Of a DNA stretch of 64,000 bases, positions 1 through 11,052 are shown piece by piece. Position 1 is the stretch's first letter, and each line of letters begins with the position of its first letter. Origin of the DNA: Gadus chalcogrammus (Eukaryota > Chordata > Actinopteri > Gadiformes > Gadidae); assembly GCF_026213295.1 (NCBI RefSeq), contig NC_079420.1, forward strand, positions 19,144,276-19,208,275. The letters are read 5' to 3'. Below the pieces are notes generated by a model, which saw only the letters and a list, made by a program, of their open reading frames with translations, was not told the origin of the DNA and made no database searches. The translations under genes were made by a program, and so were the position numbers.

Positions 1-162
1 TATTTTAATACTAAAATGCCTTTTTAACTTTCTATTTTACCCATTTCTTTGCATATGTTTTATTATTTTATTTTATTGTATGACAATGTTTATATGTGAA
101 GCACTTTGAGTCTGCCTTGTGTATGAAAAGTGCTATATAAATAAAGTTGCCTTGCCTTGCCT
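1..162 (+). mobile_element. 3' tail of an L2-type LINE
   Basis: The segment ends in a short (TTGCC)n run and contains the phrase 'aagtgctatataaataaag'. It is the reverse complement, with small changes, of the tail at 4333-4500 that ends the large minus-strand LINE. Only the 3' end is in the window. It lies where the next exons of keratin copy A would be expected, so it may sit in intron 2 of that gene. Confidence 0.7.
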
Positions 163-262
163 ACTTCTGTGAAACATTGGATTAAACTAAATATATACTT
201 CAATGTTATATTATTATTATAATTTCAATAAACATCCAGTGTTGCTTCTCTGGTGTACTGAC

Positions 263-1181
263 TTAACCCTGAAGTCATCTGAGGCAAGCGTAGCATTGTC
301 AATAGCCAGAAGGACTGCTCCTCTTGAGCGGGTTGCATCAATAATCTGAAATGAGAAACAACATTCATTCGTTAAATATTTGATAAATAACTATTTTTAA
401 ATCGCTCAAATATTTATTTAACATTTATGTAAAGTTAGGTCAAGTTTGCACTGTTTTCTGTTCTGTCAAACTAGTTCAGTTTTCAGGGCATACTTTTGGG
501 CGTGGCTATACACACAGAACACAGAGCTGTGCTTGGCCTGGTTCCTCTAAGCAAACAGGCCCAATATCAAATGTCTCACCTGGTCTTTCTTGTTATAGAA
601 CAGGTCTTTGTTTGTGTTAATCTATCAAACATGCTTTGTTAACATGGACTCATTGTCCTACTGTTCCACAAAGACATCGCCATTCATTGATACACAGACA
701 TTGGATTGCCCATCAGAGTTAATAAACTCACACTGTATGATAAATGTATGTTCTCATGATGTCAGGCTTGAAGTGGTCTCACCTGCTCCTGAAGGAGCCT
801 GATGGTGGCCTTGTGGGCGGTGCAGTCGTGAGTCTCCACCAAGGTCTTGTTCAACAAGAACTGGTGGATCTTCGCCTCCAGATCGGCGTTGGCCCTCTCC
901 AGGGTGCGCACCTTCTCCAGGTAGCTGCCCAGGCGGTCGTTCAGGTTCTGCATGGTGGCCTTCTTAGATTCGTTGATGTCCACGGCGTCCGACAGCTGGA
1001 AGCTTGATCCACCAGATGCAAAGCCAGAGCCGGCCCCGGCGGCCCCGAAGGACCTGGAGGCGTTGGTGCTGGAGATGCGGACCCCGCTGCCTCCAGCGCC
1101 ACCGTACACGCTTCCGGCCCGCATGGAGCCCAGGCGGCTGCCGCCGGATCCACCATAGGAACGAGAGAAGGAGGAAGTCAT
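263..1181 (-). CDS. type I keratin, copy A, exons 1-2 only (gene runs off or breaks at left edge)
   Basis: Exon 1 is 783-1181 (133 codons from ATG at 1181, donor GT at 781-782). Exon 2 is 263-345 (83 bp, the standard size of exon 2 in type I keratins; donor at 261-262). The protein has a Gly/Ser-rich head beginning [18 protein letters not shown], then the helix-initiation segment with [16 protein letters not shown], which defines coil 1A of an intermediate-filament protein. It is almost identical to copy B at 12799-15090. Exons 3-6 are not seen: they lie left of the window or are lost. Keratins of this type pair with type II keratins to form the epithelial 10-nm filament. Whether copy A is a working gene cannot be decided here. 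Confidence 0.82.
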
Positions 1182-1250
1182 GGCTGCTGTGTGAGGGTCT
1201 GTCTGCTCTGAGAGGAGAAGGGAACTGGTGTCAAGCGGTTGGACCTCCCT

Positions 1251-1260
1251 CCTTTTGTAT
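1251..1260 (-). promoter_or_regulatory. TATA-like box of keratin copy A
   Basis: The minus strand reads ATACAAAAGG about 70 bp upstream of the ATG, at the position matching CATAAAAG in copy B. It differs from TATAAAAG by one base (T to C at the third position). Inferred from position and from the paralogue. Confidence 0.4.
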
Positions 1261-2563
1261 GCAACCAAAACATAAGGAAGGGCTTCAGGAACAGCCCAGC
1301 CCCCATTCCCTGCAGGCAAATTATTAGGGAAATGAAGACACACACAGGCCCTGACACACAGCCAGACCCAAACACACACACAGTCTTTCACACTTCTGGA
1401 CTTAACGTCCATCCCCAAGAGATGGGGCATGGTGGGCATGATATATTGGACAATATATCAGAGGTGGAATGTTAAGTTTTTCCCAGAAACATCAGACAAA
1501 TATGCAGTGTTTTTTATGAAACAAGACCGCTTTGACGCCTTTTAAAATATGTGGTCTAGTAAAGCACAGGTTTAGTGTTCTAATGGCAACAGAATCCTCT
1601 TGCATTCATTCATTCATTCTAAAAAAAACGTATTGGGCATTCTTGGGCCCATTACCACGCCCCAAAGGTCGGAGTAAATTGGAATTTGAATTACAGGCGT
1701 TGCCAAGCAACGTGGCCATAGCGTCTTCATAGGGTCAACGTCTTTCCTAGGTGTAAATTAACACTTTTTAACCTACACCCTCCAGACAATCAGAATCGAG
1801 TATTCACCCAGACCATGGTAGAAATGGAGATAATGCAATGATTAGCATTCCATACTGCTTGCCAGCATGATAATAACATTAATGTAAACAGATTTTGAAT
1901 ATTTTGATTGGCTGCATTACAATATTAGCAGACATTAAACCAAGGATACTTACATTTTAGCTGACTTTTAAGTTTTAAGTTAGCTAGAATTACAAGTAGT
2001 CTACCCTTAGCTTAATAGCTGCTATTTATTGTAGGCTAATGCAGCAAATAGTCATGCCCAGCTCAATCCAATCAAATAGACTGTTGACAACATTGTTTAA
2101 TATGTTCAAATAATTATGAGACATATTCTGAATTATATGATGTATCTTAGAGTCAGGGCCCTCTTCAAGCCATGATGAACCCACAGAAGAAACCAGTGAG
2201 GTTGAAATAGAAGAAGGGGAGAAGGAGTACAGTCTAAGCAGAAGCAGCACTGTCACAGTCTATTAGCTTATTTCGGTCTATAGTAACTACAAGCCAGGTA
2301 AATGTTTAACTAAATACTAAATAACTATCAAGTGTACAAAGTAGCCTAGGTAAGTAGGTAGGTTTATCATGTTGTTATTCATTTGTTATTCATTTTCTTC
2401 GGATGAGAATGACTACCCAATTTTGACCCAGTATTAACCAATATTTAATGATTATAAAATGTGAATGAATATATAACATAAAACATGTAGGCTATACATA
2501 TAGGGGGGGGCTCCATAACTGAATTCTGTCAGGGGGCCCAGAATTCCTAGGGACGTCCCTGCG
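1261..2563. other. 5' flank of keratin copy A, part of the tandem duplication
   Basis: The part up to about 1730 aligns with 15170-15540 upstream of copy B: the shared blocks are the 'cccaagag.tgg' stretch near 1416, the 'aaaaaa.gtat.ggg' stretch near 1625 and 'gtcggagtaaattgg'. From about 1740 to 2560 I recognise no gene or repeat family. Confidence 0.5.
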
Positions 2564-2714
<151 letters not shown>

Positions 2715-2900
2715 CAAACGTTCTAGTCTCTACTTGTCCCAATAGGAGACGAGTAGATCTGCCAACAGACTTTTGTTGATTTAGTGTGAGAACACAATGG
2801 AATTTGCTTTGTCTTTTGCGCAAATGAAAGAGAGGACAAGAAAGGCTTCAAAGAACCAAAGCTCGGAAGCAGAAATTTGTTACGGCCTGGGTAAAGTGTG
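2715..2900. other. far upstream block shared by both keratin copies
   Basis: Matches 16228-16390: both contain 'ctgccaacagact', 'gtgtgag.ccacaatgga' and 'aatgaaagagaggacaagaa'. In copy B the block is split from the preceding 'tctagtctctac' by the element at 15689-16227. Copy A therefore shows the site before insertion. Confidence 0.75.
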
Positions 2901-3099
2901 AATCTAAATCCAGCGATGTGTTTGTAAAACAAAATATCTTCTTAACTGAAGTAAGTAACAGACGTTCTGGCAAAATCCAATGCAACAAACATTTGTGAAC
3001 ACTCAGCAGGAAGTAAGGGGAGCAGAGGGAATAAATAGACAGGATTTGTTCATTATTGTACAGTGTCGGGGAGGATACCAACATGCTTGTACTGTCTAC

Positions 3100-4290
3100 A
3101 AGCTGCAGATGTTAAGTTACGGGGTGATCCAGTGGATCACTTTGAAAGGACCGATAAAGCTCCCGGGTAGAGAGCCATGCTTCCAGGTGGGGTTCGAGCT
3201 GTGCGCCCATAAGAGTAGCAGATGTCGTCTAAAAATATACATGAGCAGAGTGGTTGAGGAGTTCCCTCGGGACAGCGTTAACCATCGCCTTGAATATCCC
3301 AGGTGCATTAACTAGATCAAAGGGCATCACCAGATATTCATACTCTTCCACTCTCCCTCCCATAGTGAAGCAAGCCCAACAGAGACTGTACTTCCTGAGG
3401 AAACTCCAACAGGCCTCACTACCTCTGAGCATCCTCACCACGTTCTACAGGGGGGCATTGGAGAGTGTGCTGACGTACGCCAACTCTACATGGTTCTCCA
3501 GCTGCAGTGCGGTGGACAAAAAGGCCCTGCAGAGAGTGGTGAGATCAACGGAAAAGGTAATTGGAGCCTCACTTCCCTCTGGCCAGGACATATTCCTGAG
3601 CCGCTGCAGGAATAGGGCCGAGAAAATAGTGGGAGACCCCTCTCACCCTCTGAACAGCTTCTTTCAGCTCCTACCCTCCAAGAAGCGCTATCGCAGCATA
3701 AGATGCTCCACCAACAGGCTGCTAAACAGCTTCCTGCCTCAAGCTGTCAGGGTGCTCAACACACCAGCGTCCTAGATCTCCTCACTGGACTCACTGGACT
3801 TGCACATAACATTTTAAATCATTTCTAATCTGTTGCACTTTATCTATTTATTAGAGCATTTTAAATGTATTTATTTATTCAGTGCATATATGTGTATTAT
3901 GTTATGGTCTTTTAGCTATTTAAGCCATCCAGCTACATCTATTTTATTCATCATTGGGATGTATGTGTGAAATGAATGTGTGGCAATGTATGTACTGAAT
4001 TGATCATGATCCCTGAGAAACACCTTCTCGTTTTGTTGTTACTTGTAATCAACAAAATGACAATACATTTTATTTTATTTGGTTTTGATTGATTTGATTC
4101 TCTTTGTAAGCACTTCTAGGTCTAATTTAGGGAAAATCTGAGCTCCATGTACAGTTTTGAACGCTGTGTTTATAAGGGGTAGAAGATTGCGGTTCTTAAC
4201 AATGATCCCGTTGAGTCCCCAGTTATCTATGCAAGGCCGCGAATCCTTTGGCCACGAAGAAGAACCCTGCACCGGCGGGAGATGTAGTCA
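3100..4290 (-). mobile_element. decayed Ty3/gypsy fragment (RT and integrase pieces), split by a LINE
   Basis: On the minus strand 4130-4272 carries an RT motif with [10 protein letters not shown] and KLDL, and 3230-3357 carries EYLVMPFDLVNAPGIF, both typical of the first half of Ty3/gypsy reverse transcriptase. A piece near 3130-3170 (SFIGPFKV) resembles the region after the integrase core. The RT is interrupted by a plus-strand LINE end (about 3358-4070), about 20-25 residues are missing between the halves, and the integrase piece abuts RT without the intervening domains. It is a remnant that cannot move. Confidence 0.7.
3358..4070 (+). mobile_element. 3' end of a CR1/L2-superclade LINE inserted in the gypsy fragment
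   Basis: The plus strand encodes the C-terminus of a LINE ORF2: motifs include QQRLYFLRKLQQ, FYRGALESVLTY, ALQRVVRSTEKVIG and LLPSKKRYRSIR, ending at 3775. A 3' UTR follows, ending near 'tcaacaaaatgacaataca'. Truncation at the 5' end is the usual result of incomplete reverse transcription. The exact left junction is uncertain by several bases. Confidence 0.75.
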
Positions 4291-5848
4291 AGTGTCACAA
4301 AGTGTCACAAAAGTCACATTTTTATTTCTATAGGCAAGGCAAGGCAAGGCAACTTTATTTATGTAGCACTTTTCATACACAAGGCAGACTCAAAGTGCTT
4401 CACATATAAACATTGTTATACAATAAAATAAAATAATAGATAAGTAAAAGAAAACATATGCAAAGAAATTAGTAAAATAGAAAGTTAAAAAGGCTTTTTA
4501 GTAAGTAAAATTGAAAGTGCAATGTATTTAAGAAAGTGAGAAAATTAAATTGAAAGTTATTTAAGATCAGATCAACAGTCTCTCTGGAACCCAAGTCGGG
4601 ACTACAACCCGACCTAAAGGACAATATTCTAGGACTCTAACCCAGCTTCTAGGACTCTAGCCCAGCAACCTTTCTCTCTGGTATCAGATCATGTATTTTT
4701 CTGGTAAAAATAGAAAATAAAGGGAAAGTTAAAAAGGCATTTTAGTAAAATAAAGGTAAAGTATTTAAGATTTAGCAGAAAGCTAAAGCAAACATAAAAG
4801 TCTTCAATCTTGTTTTGAAGGTGCTCAGAGTTGGGGCAAGTCTTAAATCCTCAGGGAGTTTATTCCAGCTATTTGTTGCATAGTAACTAAATCCTGCTTT
4901 CCCATGTTTCGTGTTTACTCTGGGGATAATTAACAGATTGGTCTCAGAAGATCTTAGTGTTCTAGAAGGCTTATGTAGTGGAAGCATATCAGTTAAATAT
5001 TTTGGGCCTAAACCATGTAGGGATTTATAGGTTAGCAACATGATTTTAAAATCAATTCTCTGACCTACAGGAAGCCAATGTAACGATTTAAGAATTGGTG
5101 TAATATGTTCATTTTTTGGTCTTTGTTAAAACTCTAGCAGCAGCATTCTGAACAAGCTGAAGCTTCCTTAGAGTTTGTTTGGGAGATCTGTAAGGAGACC
5201 ATTGCAGTAATCAAGCTTACTAGTGATAAAGGCATGTACAAGTTTTTGTAAGTCTTCGGTGGACATGAGCCCTCAAGTCTTGCTACATTTTTAAGGTGAT
5301 AATATGCAGATTTTGTAACTGATTTGATGTGACTTTCGAAATGTAAATCAGAATCCATGATAACCCCTAGGTTTCTGGCTTTGATTGAGGTTTTCAGGGA
5401 CAGAGAGTGAAGGTGTTGGGTTACTTTAAGCCTTTCCGTTTTAGCACCAAATACAATTATCTCTGTTTTATCCTCAATTAGCTGAAGGAAATTTCGGCAC
5501 ATCCAGTCTTTCACTTGCTCAATGCACTGGCACAGCAGATCTATGGGCCGATAGTCATTTGGTGATAGCGATACATAGATTTGCGTGTCATCAGCATAGC
5601 AATGATGGTCAATATTGTTATTATGCATGATTTGCCCTAGTGTGGGAGCATGTAGATGTTGAATAAAGAGGGTCCTAAGATCGAACCTTGTGGGACTCCA
5701 CACATCAAGTTGGTTGATTCTGATACAAAGTCGCCGATGGAAACAAAGTAGTTCCTATTTTGTAGGTAGGATCTGAACCAATTTAAGACTGTGCCTGAAA
5801 GCCCCACCCAGTTTTCTAACCTGTCCAAAAGTATTGTATGGTCTACAG

Positions 5849-6639
5849 CAGTCATACTCAAGTAGCGGCCCGCGGGCTTTTTGTGGCCCGCGGGGTGTCT
5901 ATTATTATTATTATTTTGAAACCGCGCGCCGCGATCTCAATACGAGGCTGGGGGTTGCAACGATAAACAGATAGCACTCCAGCCCACAGACCGCTCCAGC
6001 CCTCCCAAACTCGAGGCAGACAGTCCATCTCAGCAGCAGTCAAGGCCGATTTAGGGTTGTTTTAGACACAGAGACGTAAGCACGTAATTTACACAAGGGA
6101 CTTGTTTTAGACAAGTTTTGATTTACAGTTCCTTTAAGGTTCCTTAAGGATTGCGCGTGTTGCAAGGGGATTCTCCGCCAGAACAGTAGGGGGAGCAACG
6201 AACGAATCTGTGGGCGTGGAAGTGGAAATCGCTGGCTTGTTTATATTTATAATTATCATAATTCGTTCTTGTGTTTTCTTCTTCTCCTTCTTCAAAATTC
6301 TTCATTCGCTTCTGTCACAGCCTTTTAAAAATGGCGCTATTATGCTGTAAAACCGGAAATGTGAGACTCCTGAAAGGATGTGGTTAGCTGGCCAATCACA
6401 GTCTTTGCGAGCTGCGTAGGGCCGTAGTGTTTTAGTCGCATAGTCAGGAATTTTGGCCGACGCACTTAAGCACGTAAGGGGGGATATTTTACCACGCAAG
6501 GGGGGGTTATGTATCTTACGTGCTTACGCGTTACGTCTAAAACAGAGCATATATCGGCCTCAGTCACACGTATACCGACCGGCCCCTTGAGTCACAAAAA
6601 AATGTGTGGCCCCTCATCATTTCTACTTGAGTACCCCTG
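5849..6639. mobile_element. hAT-type non-autonomous element inside the L2 RT, 8-bp target duplication
   Basis: The ends are inverted: the left begins CAGTCATACTCAAGTAG, the right read inward begins CAGGGGTACTCAAGTAG. The target GTCTACAG is present on both sides (5841-5848 and 6640-6647). CAG..G termini and an 8-bp duplication are hallmarks of hAT elements. No transposase is present. It contains a second element at 6043-6560; without it the hAT element is only about 270 bp. Confidence 0.88.
6043..6560. mobile_element. MITE nested inside the hAT element, 6-bp target duplication
   Basis: The left end reads AGGCCGATTTAGGG and the right end read inward AGGCCGATATATGC; both continue into a GTTTTAGAC block. 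The hexamer CAGTCA flanks it at 6037-6042 and 6561-6566. Subterminal copies of 'taagcacgtaa' lie in inverted orientation. No coding capacity is visible. The superfamily is uncertain. Confidence 0.7.
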
Positions 6640-7680
6640 GTCTACAGTATCGAATGCAGCACTGAGGTCTAGTAGCATTAGTATTGAGGTTTTGCCAGAG
6701 TCTGTGTTAAGACGGATGTCGTTTACAACTTTAATGAGGGCGGTCTCAGTGCTGTGCAGGGGTCGAAATCCTGATTGGAAGGTGTCATAACAACCAGTTG
6801 ATGCCAGGAAGTGATTAAGTTGCTGGAGGACAACTTTCTCAATGATTTTACTTATGAAGGGCAGATTTGATATTGGTCTGTAGTTGTTAATAATAGAGGT
6901 ATCTAGGCTCCGCTTTTTTAAAAGGGGTTTAATAACTGCAGTTTTCAGGGCTTTTGGGAAGTTGCCTGACTGGAGAGAGTTGTTAACTATCTGCAATATG
7001 TCTATTACTAGGCAGTCAAAAACATTCTTAAAGAGGTTGGTAGGTAAAGAATCAAGGCAACAGGTGGATGGCTTTAGTTGTGTAACAGTTTCCACAAGAG
7101 TTTTAGAGTCAATAACATTAAAGCATGCCATCCCTGCCACGTTACTTTTGCCTGAACAGGGTGGCAAACATTTTTGTTTGAAGTGGAGATATTGATGGCG
7201 CGTCTGATGCTTTCAATTTTATCAGTATAAAAAGCTGCAAACTCATTGCATTTCTGCGTGGAATGGAGATCAGGTGGAATATTTGTTGGGGGGTTGGTCA
7301 GTCTGTCAACAGTTGCAAATAGGGTTTTTGCATTATTATTATTGGATTTAATGATATTGGAGAAAAATGTTTCTCTAGCACTTTTTAAGTCTGAATTGTA
7401 GGCACGGAGGCTCTCTTTGTAGATATCATGGTGAATATGAAGTTTTGTTTTACGCCAGATGCGTTCAACCTTCCTGCATTCTTTTTTCTGTGCTGTTACA
7501 GAAGCAGCTTTTCTCCAGGGTGCCTTTTGCTTTCCAGAAATCGTTTTAACCTTATAAGGTGCAATGACATCCATGACTTTCAAAATTTTCAAATTAAAGT
7601 TTTCTACAAGATCATCAGCAGAACATGGGTTGAGAGGTGGTAGTAAGGAGATGGCCTTTCTAAAAAGTACATTCGATTCT

Positions 7681-8523
7681 TCATTGAAATACCGTTTTTT
7701 TGACAGTATTTGATTTTGTCTGTATGTTGGGAATAAAATATATATTAAAGAAAACACAAAAGTGGTCAGACAAGGAAGGATCAGTCACAGAGAGATCAGA
7801 AACATTGAGGCCCTTTGTGATAACCAGGTCTAGAGTGTGGCCCTTACAATGAGTAGTCTCTTTCACATGTTGGGACAGTTCAAATGTGTCCAAAATGGTA
7901 AAAGTTTTTTTTGCACACTTGTCATTCCAATCATCAGTATGAAAATTGAAGTCACCAGTTATAACTAGACAGTCAAAGTCTGTGGAGATGCTAGACAATA
8001 ATTCTGTGAATTCATCGAAAAAATTTGCAGAGTATGTGGGTGGCCTGTAAATAATTAATAGGAGAACTCTGGGGGAGCATTTCAATACAGCACAAAGGTA
8101 TTCGAATGATGGAAAATCACCAAATAACATCTGTTTCCCCTGAAAATCATTTTTAAATATAACAGCAACCCCTCCACCTCTTTTTCCAGATCTACATGCA
8201 TCAAAAAAGTTATAGTTGGGAGGAGCTGTCTCTATCAGAACGGTTGCACTGTTATTTTGTTCCAGCCATGTTTCAGTTAAAAACATAAAATCCAGTTTAG
8301 AGGTGGTAATAAAATCATTAACTAAAAATGATTTGTTATTAAGAGACCTAACATTAAGTAGACCCATCCTGATGGTGTTGTTGATAGGCTTTAAGGTTGT
8401 TTTTGGTTTGGAGGAAATATGTATGAGATTTGTGAGGTTAGCAGTGTGTCTAAGTTTCCCTTTGTTTACTCTCTTAGTGGTTACAGCAGGAATGCAAAAG
8501 TTGCCATGTTTTGACATAGGCAA
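7681..8523 (-). pseudogene. endonuclease domain of the L2 ORF2
   Basis: A 280-residue open segment carries exonuclease-endonuclease-phosphatase motifs in order: LNVRSLNNK, LTETWL (catalytic Glu), a GGGVAV turn, IIYRPP, VITGDFNFH (GDFN) and SLSDHF (Asp-His). This domain nicks target DNA to prime reverse transcription in APE-type LINEs. The frame is lost near 7700, where it passes into the RT half, so the fused ORF2 cannot be made. Confidence 0.85.
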
Positions 8524-8589
8524 CCTTGGGTTCAGCAGATTATGCGAAACGTCCTTTATACTTTGTCTACGGCTGAACCCTTTTTTGTC

Positions 8590-10392
8590 TCAGTAATACT
8601 CAGGACTACTATCAGTACAGGGGGCGGGGGGCTGGGGCGCCCTCCGCTTTGGTGTTATCAGCCTGTGGGAATGACCTGGCGATGCTATCATTGACACAGA
8701 TGCAAGTTTGATGCCTACATATTCCTGTTTCTTAAATTCAGCTGGAAAATCGCAAAGGGAGAAGACAGTGGAGCTGGAGTTGTTGTGGCTATGGGAGAGA
8801 TGAGGAGGGGGGTGGCCGTTCCTCGCCAAGCCAGCATCAGCGATGGGGGAGGGCACGGTGTCCATGGTGTCGGGCAGGCTGTTGTCTCTCTTCAAGGTCT
8901 TTGGTCTGTAATGCAGAGGAGGGGGGTGGCCGTTCCTCGTCAAGCCAGCATCAGCGATTGGGGAAGGCACAGTGTTGATGGCGTCGGGCGGGCTGTTGTC
9001 TCTCTTCAAGGTCTGTGGGCTGTCTGCTATCTGTGTGTCAGATAGTGGCAGAGTAGATGTGTGGGGGAGGCTGTAGTCTCGCTTCTTCTCAACCTGTGCT
9101 CTGATTGTGGCCTGTGCGTCAAACCATGGCAAGATTCTGGCCTGTGCGTAAAGCGAGAAGAGAAGATTGTCCCTCAACAGTTTTGAGCCTAACCTGTTTG
9201 GGTGTAGGCCATCTGCTCTGAAAAGATATTTGCGCCCCCGGAATAAGTTGAAATTGTCAATAAAGCCCCTTCCTCTTTCATTGAAGACTCTGGAAAGCCA
9301 TTTATTCAGTGCAAGTAGACGACTGAATCTGTTTATTCCCCTGTCAACTGCTGGTATGGGTCCACTGATGAATGAGTTGATGTGTATTTTGTCCAGTGTA
9401 TCCAATAGATCAGTGTAATCCCTCTTCAGAAGTTCTGACTGTTCTCTTTGAATATCATTAAATCCTGCATGCACAATAATCTGTGAGATTTTGGGGTTTT
9501 CCAATATGATTTTGGCTAGTTTATGGTTGATATCACTAACCATTCCATATGGGAAGTTGCATGTTTTGATCTTCTTACCGGTTATATCCTTGATGGTTGA
9601 GTCTCCTATAATCAGAGTGTCTGGTTCATCTGCTTCCTCTGAGATGGGCCCTTGTTGGACGGTGGCAGACACATGCGCAGCCCGCCTCCGTGGCGACTGG
9701 TTGTTCCATGTCTGTCCGTACCGTCTGTCCGGACACATTTCAGGGGTCAGGGGTGCACAGGTGGCCGAGGCATGCGCAGCTCGCCTCCATGGCGACTGGT
9801 TCATGTTCCGTCTCTGTCCGCACTGTCCGTCCGGACGCATCTCGGGGCTCAGGGGTGCATGGGTGGCAGGCTCGTTCGTGGACTCTTGAAGTGGCAGGAA
9901 CCGGTTCTTCAGTGGCAGGGTTAATTTCAGTGACGGGCTAATCCGGCTGATAACTTTAGCTTTGGGTAGTTTAGCATTTGGCGTTGAGTGATCTTGTTGA
10001 TTCACTTTGGTATGTTGTTTTGGCTTAGCGCCGACTCTGTGCCAGTGAAACGCAGCTGGAACTGTCTCTCTCTTGTCCAGCTTCGGGAAGGATACAGTGT
10101 AGCTTTGATCATCTTGCTGTATCTGAGTGAGCTCAGCAAACTCACCCATCGGCACTGTATCCTGTAGGGGTCCTTTGCATTTTTCTAATGCTGCTAGTCT
10201 CGTTTCAATTAAAGCCACCGTCTGTTGCAGTTTGGTGCAGTCTGTGCATTTCCCAGTCTCCGTGCCTGAGATATCCGAGTACAGAGGCATGTTGGCGATA
10301 GGAAAGTCCAAGGCTTTTTCTGCGGTCTGATCCGGGAGTAAAAAGTGCCAAAATGTATTGTTGAATCGAGCGATGGAGGACGACGAAAACAA
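8590..10392 (-). CDS. L2-type LINE ORF1 with SGNH-hydrolase (esterase-like) domain
   Basis: An uninterrupted 600-residue ORF. A CTDC pair with a short coiled coil (about residues 48-72) leads to a low-complexity linker. An SGNH fold then runs about 255-415 with the catalytic blocks visible: IIGDS (nucleophile Ser265), VHAGFND (Asn312) and DGLHPN (Asp394/His397). Esterase-type ORF1 proteins are known from CR1/L2 LINEs, where ORF1 binds RNA; the role of the hydrolase is unsettled. Two internal tandem duplications are present, at residues about 176-243 (unit about 34) and 461-529 (unit 38). It is a transposon protein, not a host gene. The ATG at 10392 is the longest choice; an ATG near 10290 (MPLYSDISG) is also possible. 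Confidence 0.85.
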   Translation of the reverse strand: MFSSSSIARFNNTFWHFLLPDQTAEKALDFPIANMPLYSDISGTETGKCTDCTKLQQTVALIETRLAALEKCKGPLQDTVPMGEFAELTQIQQDDQSYTVSFPKLDKRETVPAAFHWHRVGAKPKQHTKVNQQDHSTPNAKLPKAKVISRISPSLKLTLPLKNRFLPLQESTNEPATHAPLSPEMRPDGQCGQRRNMNQSPWRRAAHASATCAPLTPEMCPDRRYGQTWNNQSPRRRAAHVSATVQQGPISEEADEPDTLIIGDSTIKDITGKKIKTCNFPYGMVSDINHKLAKIILENPKISQIIVHAGFNDIQREQSELLKRDYTDLLDTLDKIHINSFISGPIPAVDRGINRFSRLLALNKWLSRVFNERGRGFIDNFNLFRGRKYLFRADGLHPNRLGSKLLRDNLLFSLYAQARILPWFDAQATIRAQVEKKRDYSLPHTSTLPLSDTQIADSPQTLKRDNSPPDAINTVPSPIADAGLTRNGHPPPLHYRPKTLKRDNSLPDTMDTVPSPIADAGLARNGHPPPHLSHSHNNSSSTVFSLCDFPAEFKKQEYVGIKLASVSMIASPGHSHRLITPKRRAPQPPAPCTDSSPEYY

Positions 10393-10667
10393 ACTATATA
10401 CTGTTAGGTATTATGATCATGAAATAAAATAAGATAAAGTAGATCTGAACGATGAATTAAGTAGTTTTTTCCAATGCCTAGCGAAGCTTCGGGAAACATG
10501 ACCTCTCTCTGCTGCTGCTGCTGCTGCTCTCTCTGTCTATAGCGCATTTACAGAGAGAAAATTTAAAAGGTAACAAGGGGACACTATTCACTGGCACTTA
10601 AAAAAAAGGAGACACTCATGAAATGCAAGTGAAAAGAGGTGGGTCCTTAAATGGGACTTAAAAATAT

Positions 10668-10880
10668 TTAGAGACTGGGCTGCATGGATGTGGAGGCCAG
10701 GAAAAAGCTTTTCCTTACTACTGCACTGATCTGCTGCTCCAACTTGAAGGCACTGTCAAAAATCACCCCGAGATTTCTGACAGAAGGCCTGATGTTAGAG
10801 GCGATAGGGCCCAGGGCATCGGTGGAGAGGATGTAGAGGTGTCGGATATGGCCTGCCGGCAGGGTTCTCCTCAATGTAGG
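10668..10880 (-). mobile_element. LINE RT C-terminal fragment
   Basis: The minus strand encodes ILSTDALGPIASNIRPSV, then RNLGVIFDSAFKLEQQIS, the segment after the catalytic YADD in L2/Rex-type LINE RTs. It is a short remnant between the large L2 and keratin remnant C. Confidence 0.7.
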
Positions 10881-11052
10881 TGGCCATAGATAAGTTCTCG
10901 GGTCGAGATAGGAGAATAATCTTCGGCCAAGCAGAAAATATCATCGTAGGAACACACAAGATATCTCATATAAAGGCTCATGTCAGTTCCTCAGCAGAAG
11001 TTTTATTTTTTCGGATTTCTGTGAACGGAACAGGCACAAGTGAGTGTACGAT

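Larger units (their letters stand above)
4772..7757 (-). pseudogene. broken reverse-transcriptase half of the L2 ORF2
   Basis: Successive open segments at 7074-7757, 6592-7167, 5637-5861, 5134-5703 and 4772-5041 carry LINE RT motifs in the correct order: [67 protein letters not shown] (the catalytic YADD) and a C-terminal NSWNKLPEDLR block. The frame changes between segments. The RT is interrupted right after AAFDTV by the nested element at 5849-6639. No functional product is expected. Confidence 0.85.
4333..10540 (-). mobile_element. near full-length L2/CR1-type LINE, interrupted by nested DNA transposons
   Basis: Read on the minus strand: 5' UTR with a short CAG run (10511-10528), ORF1 (8590-10392), an apurinic-type endonuclease and reverse transcriptase ORF2 (about 4772-8523), then a 3' UTR with the terminal (TTGCC)n tail at 4333. 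The 5' end is not sharply defined. ORF2 has frameshifts and is cut by the hAT element at 5849-6639, so the copy is dead, although ORF1 is still open. Confidence 0.85.

Noticed and set aside
9491..9941. Plus-strand frames opposite LINE ORF1
   Set aside because: Shadows of the minus-strand ORF1 and its internal duplications.
8590..10392. A host GDSL/SGNH hydrolase gene
   Set aside because: It is followed by a LINE endonuclease and RT on the same strand and ends in a LINE tail, so it is ORF1 of the element.
10511..10528. CAG/CTG triplet expansion
   Set aside because: Only about six units, in the LINE 5' UTR.
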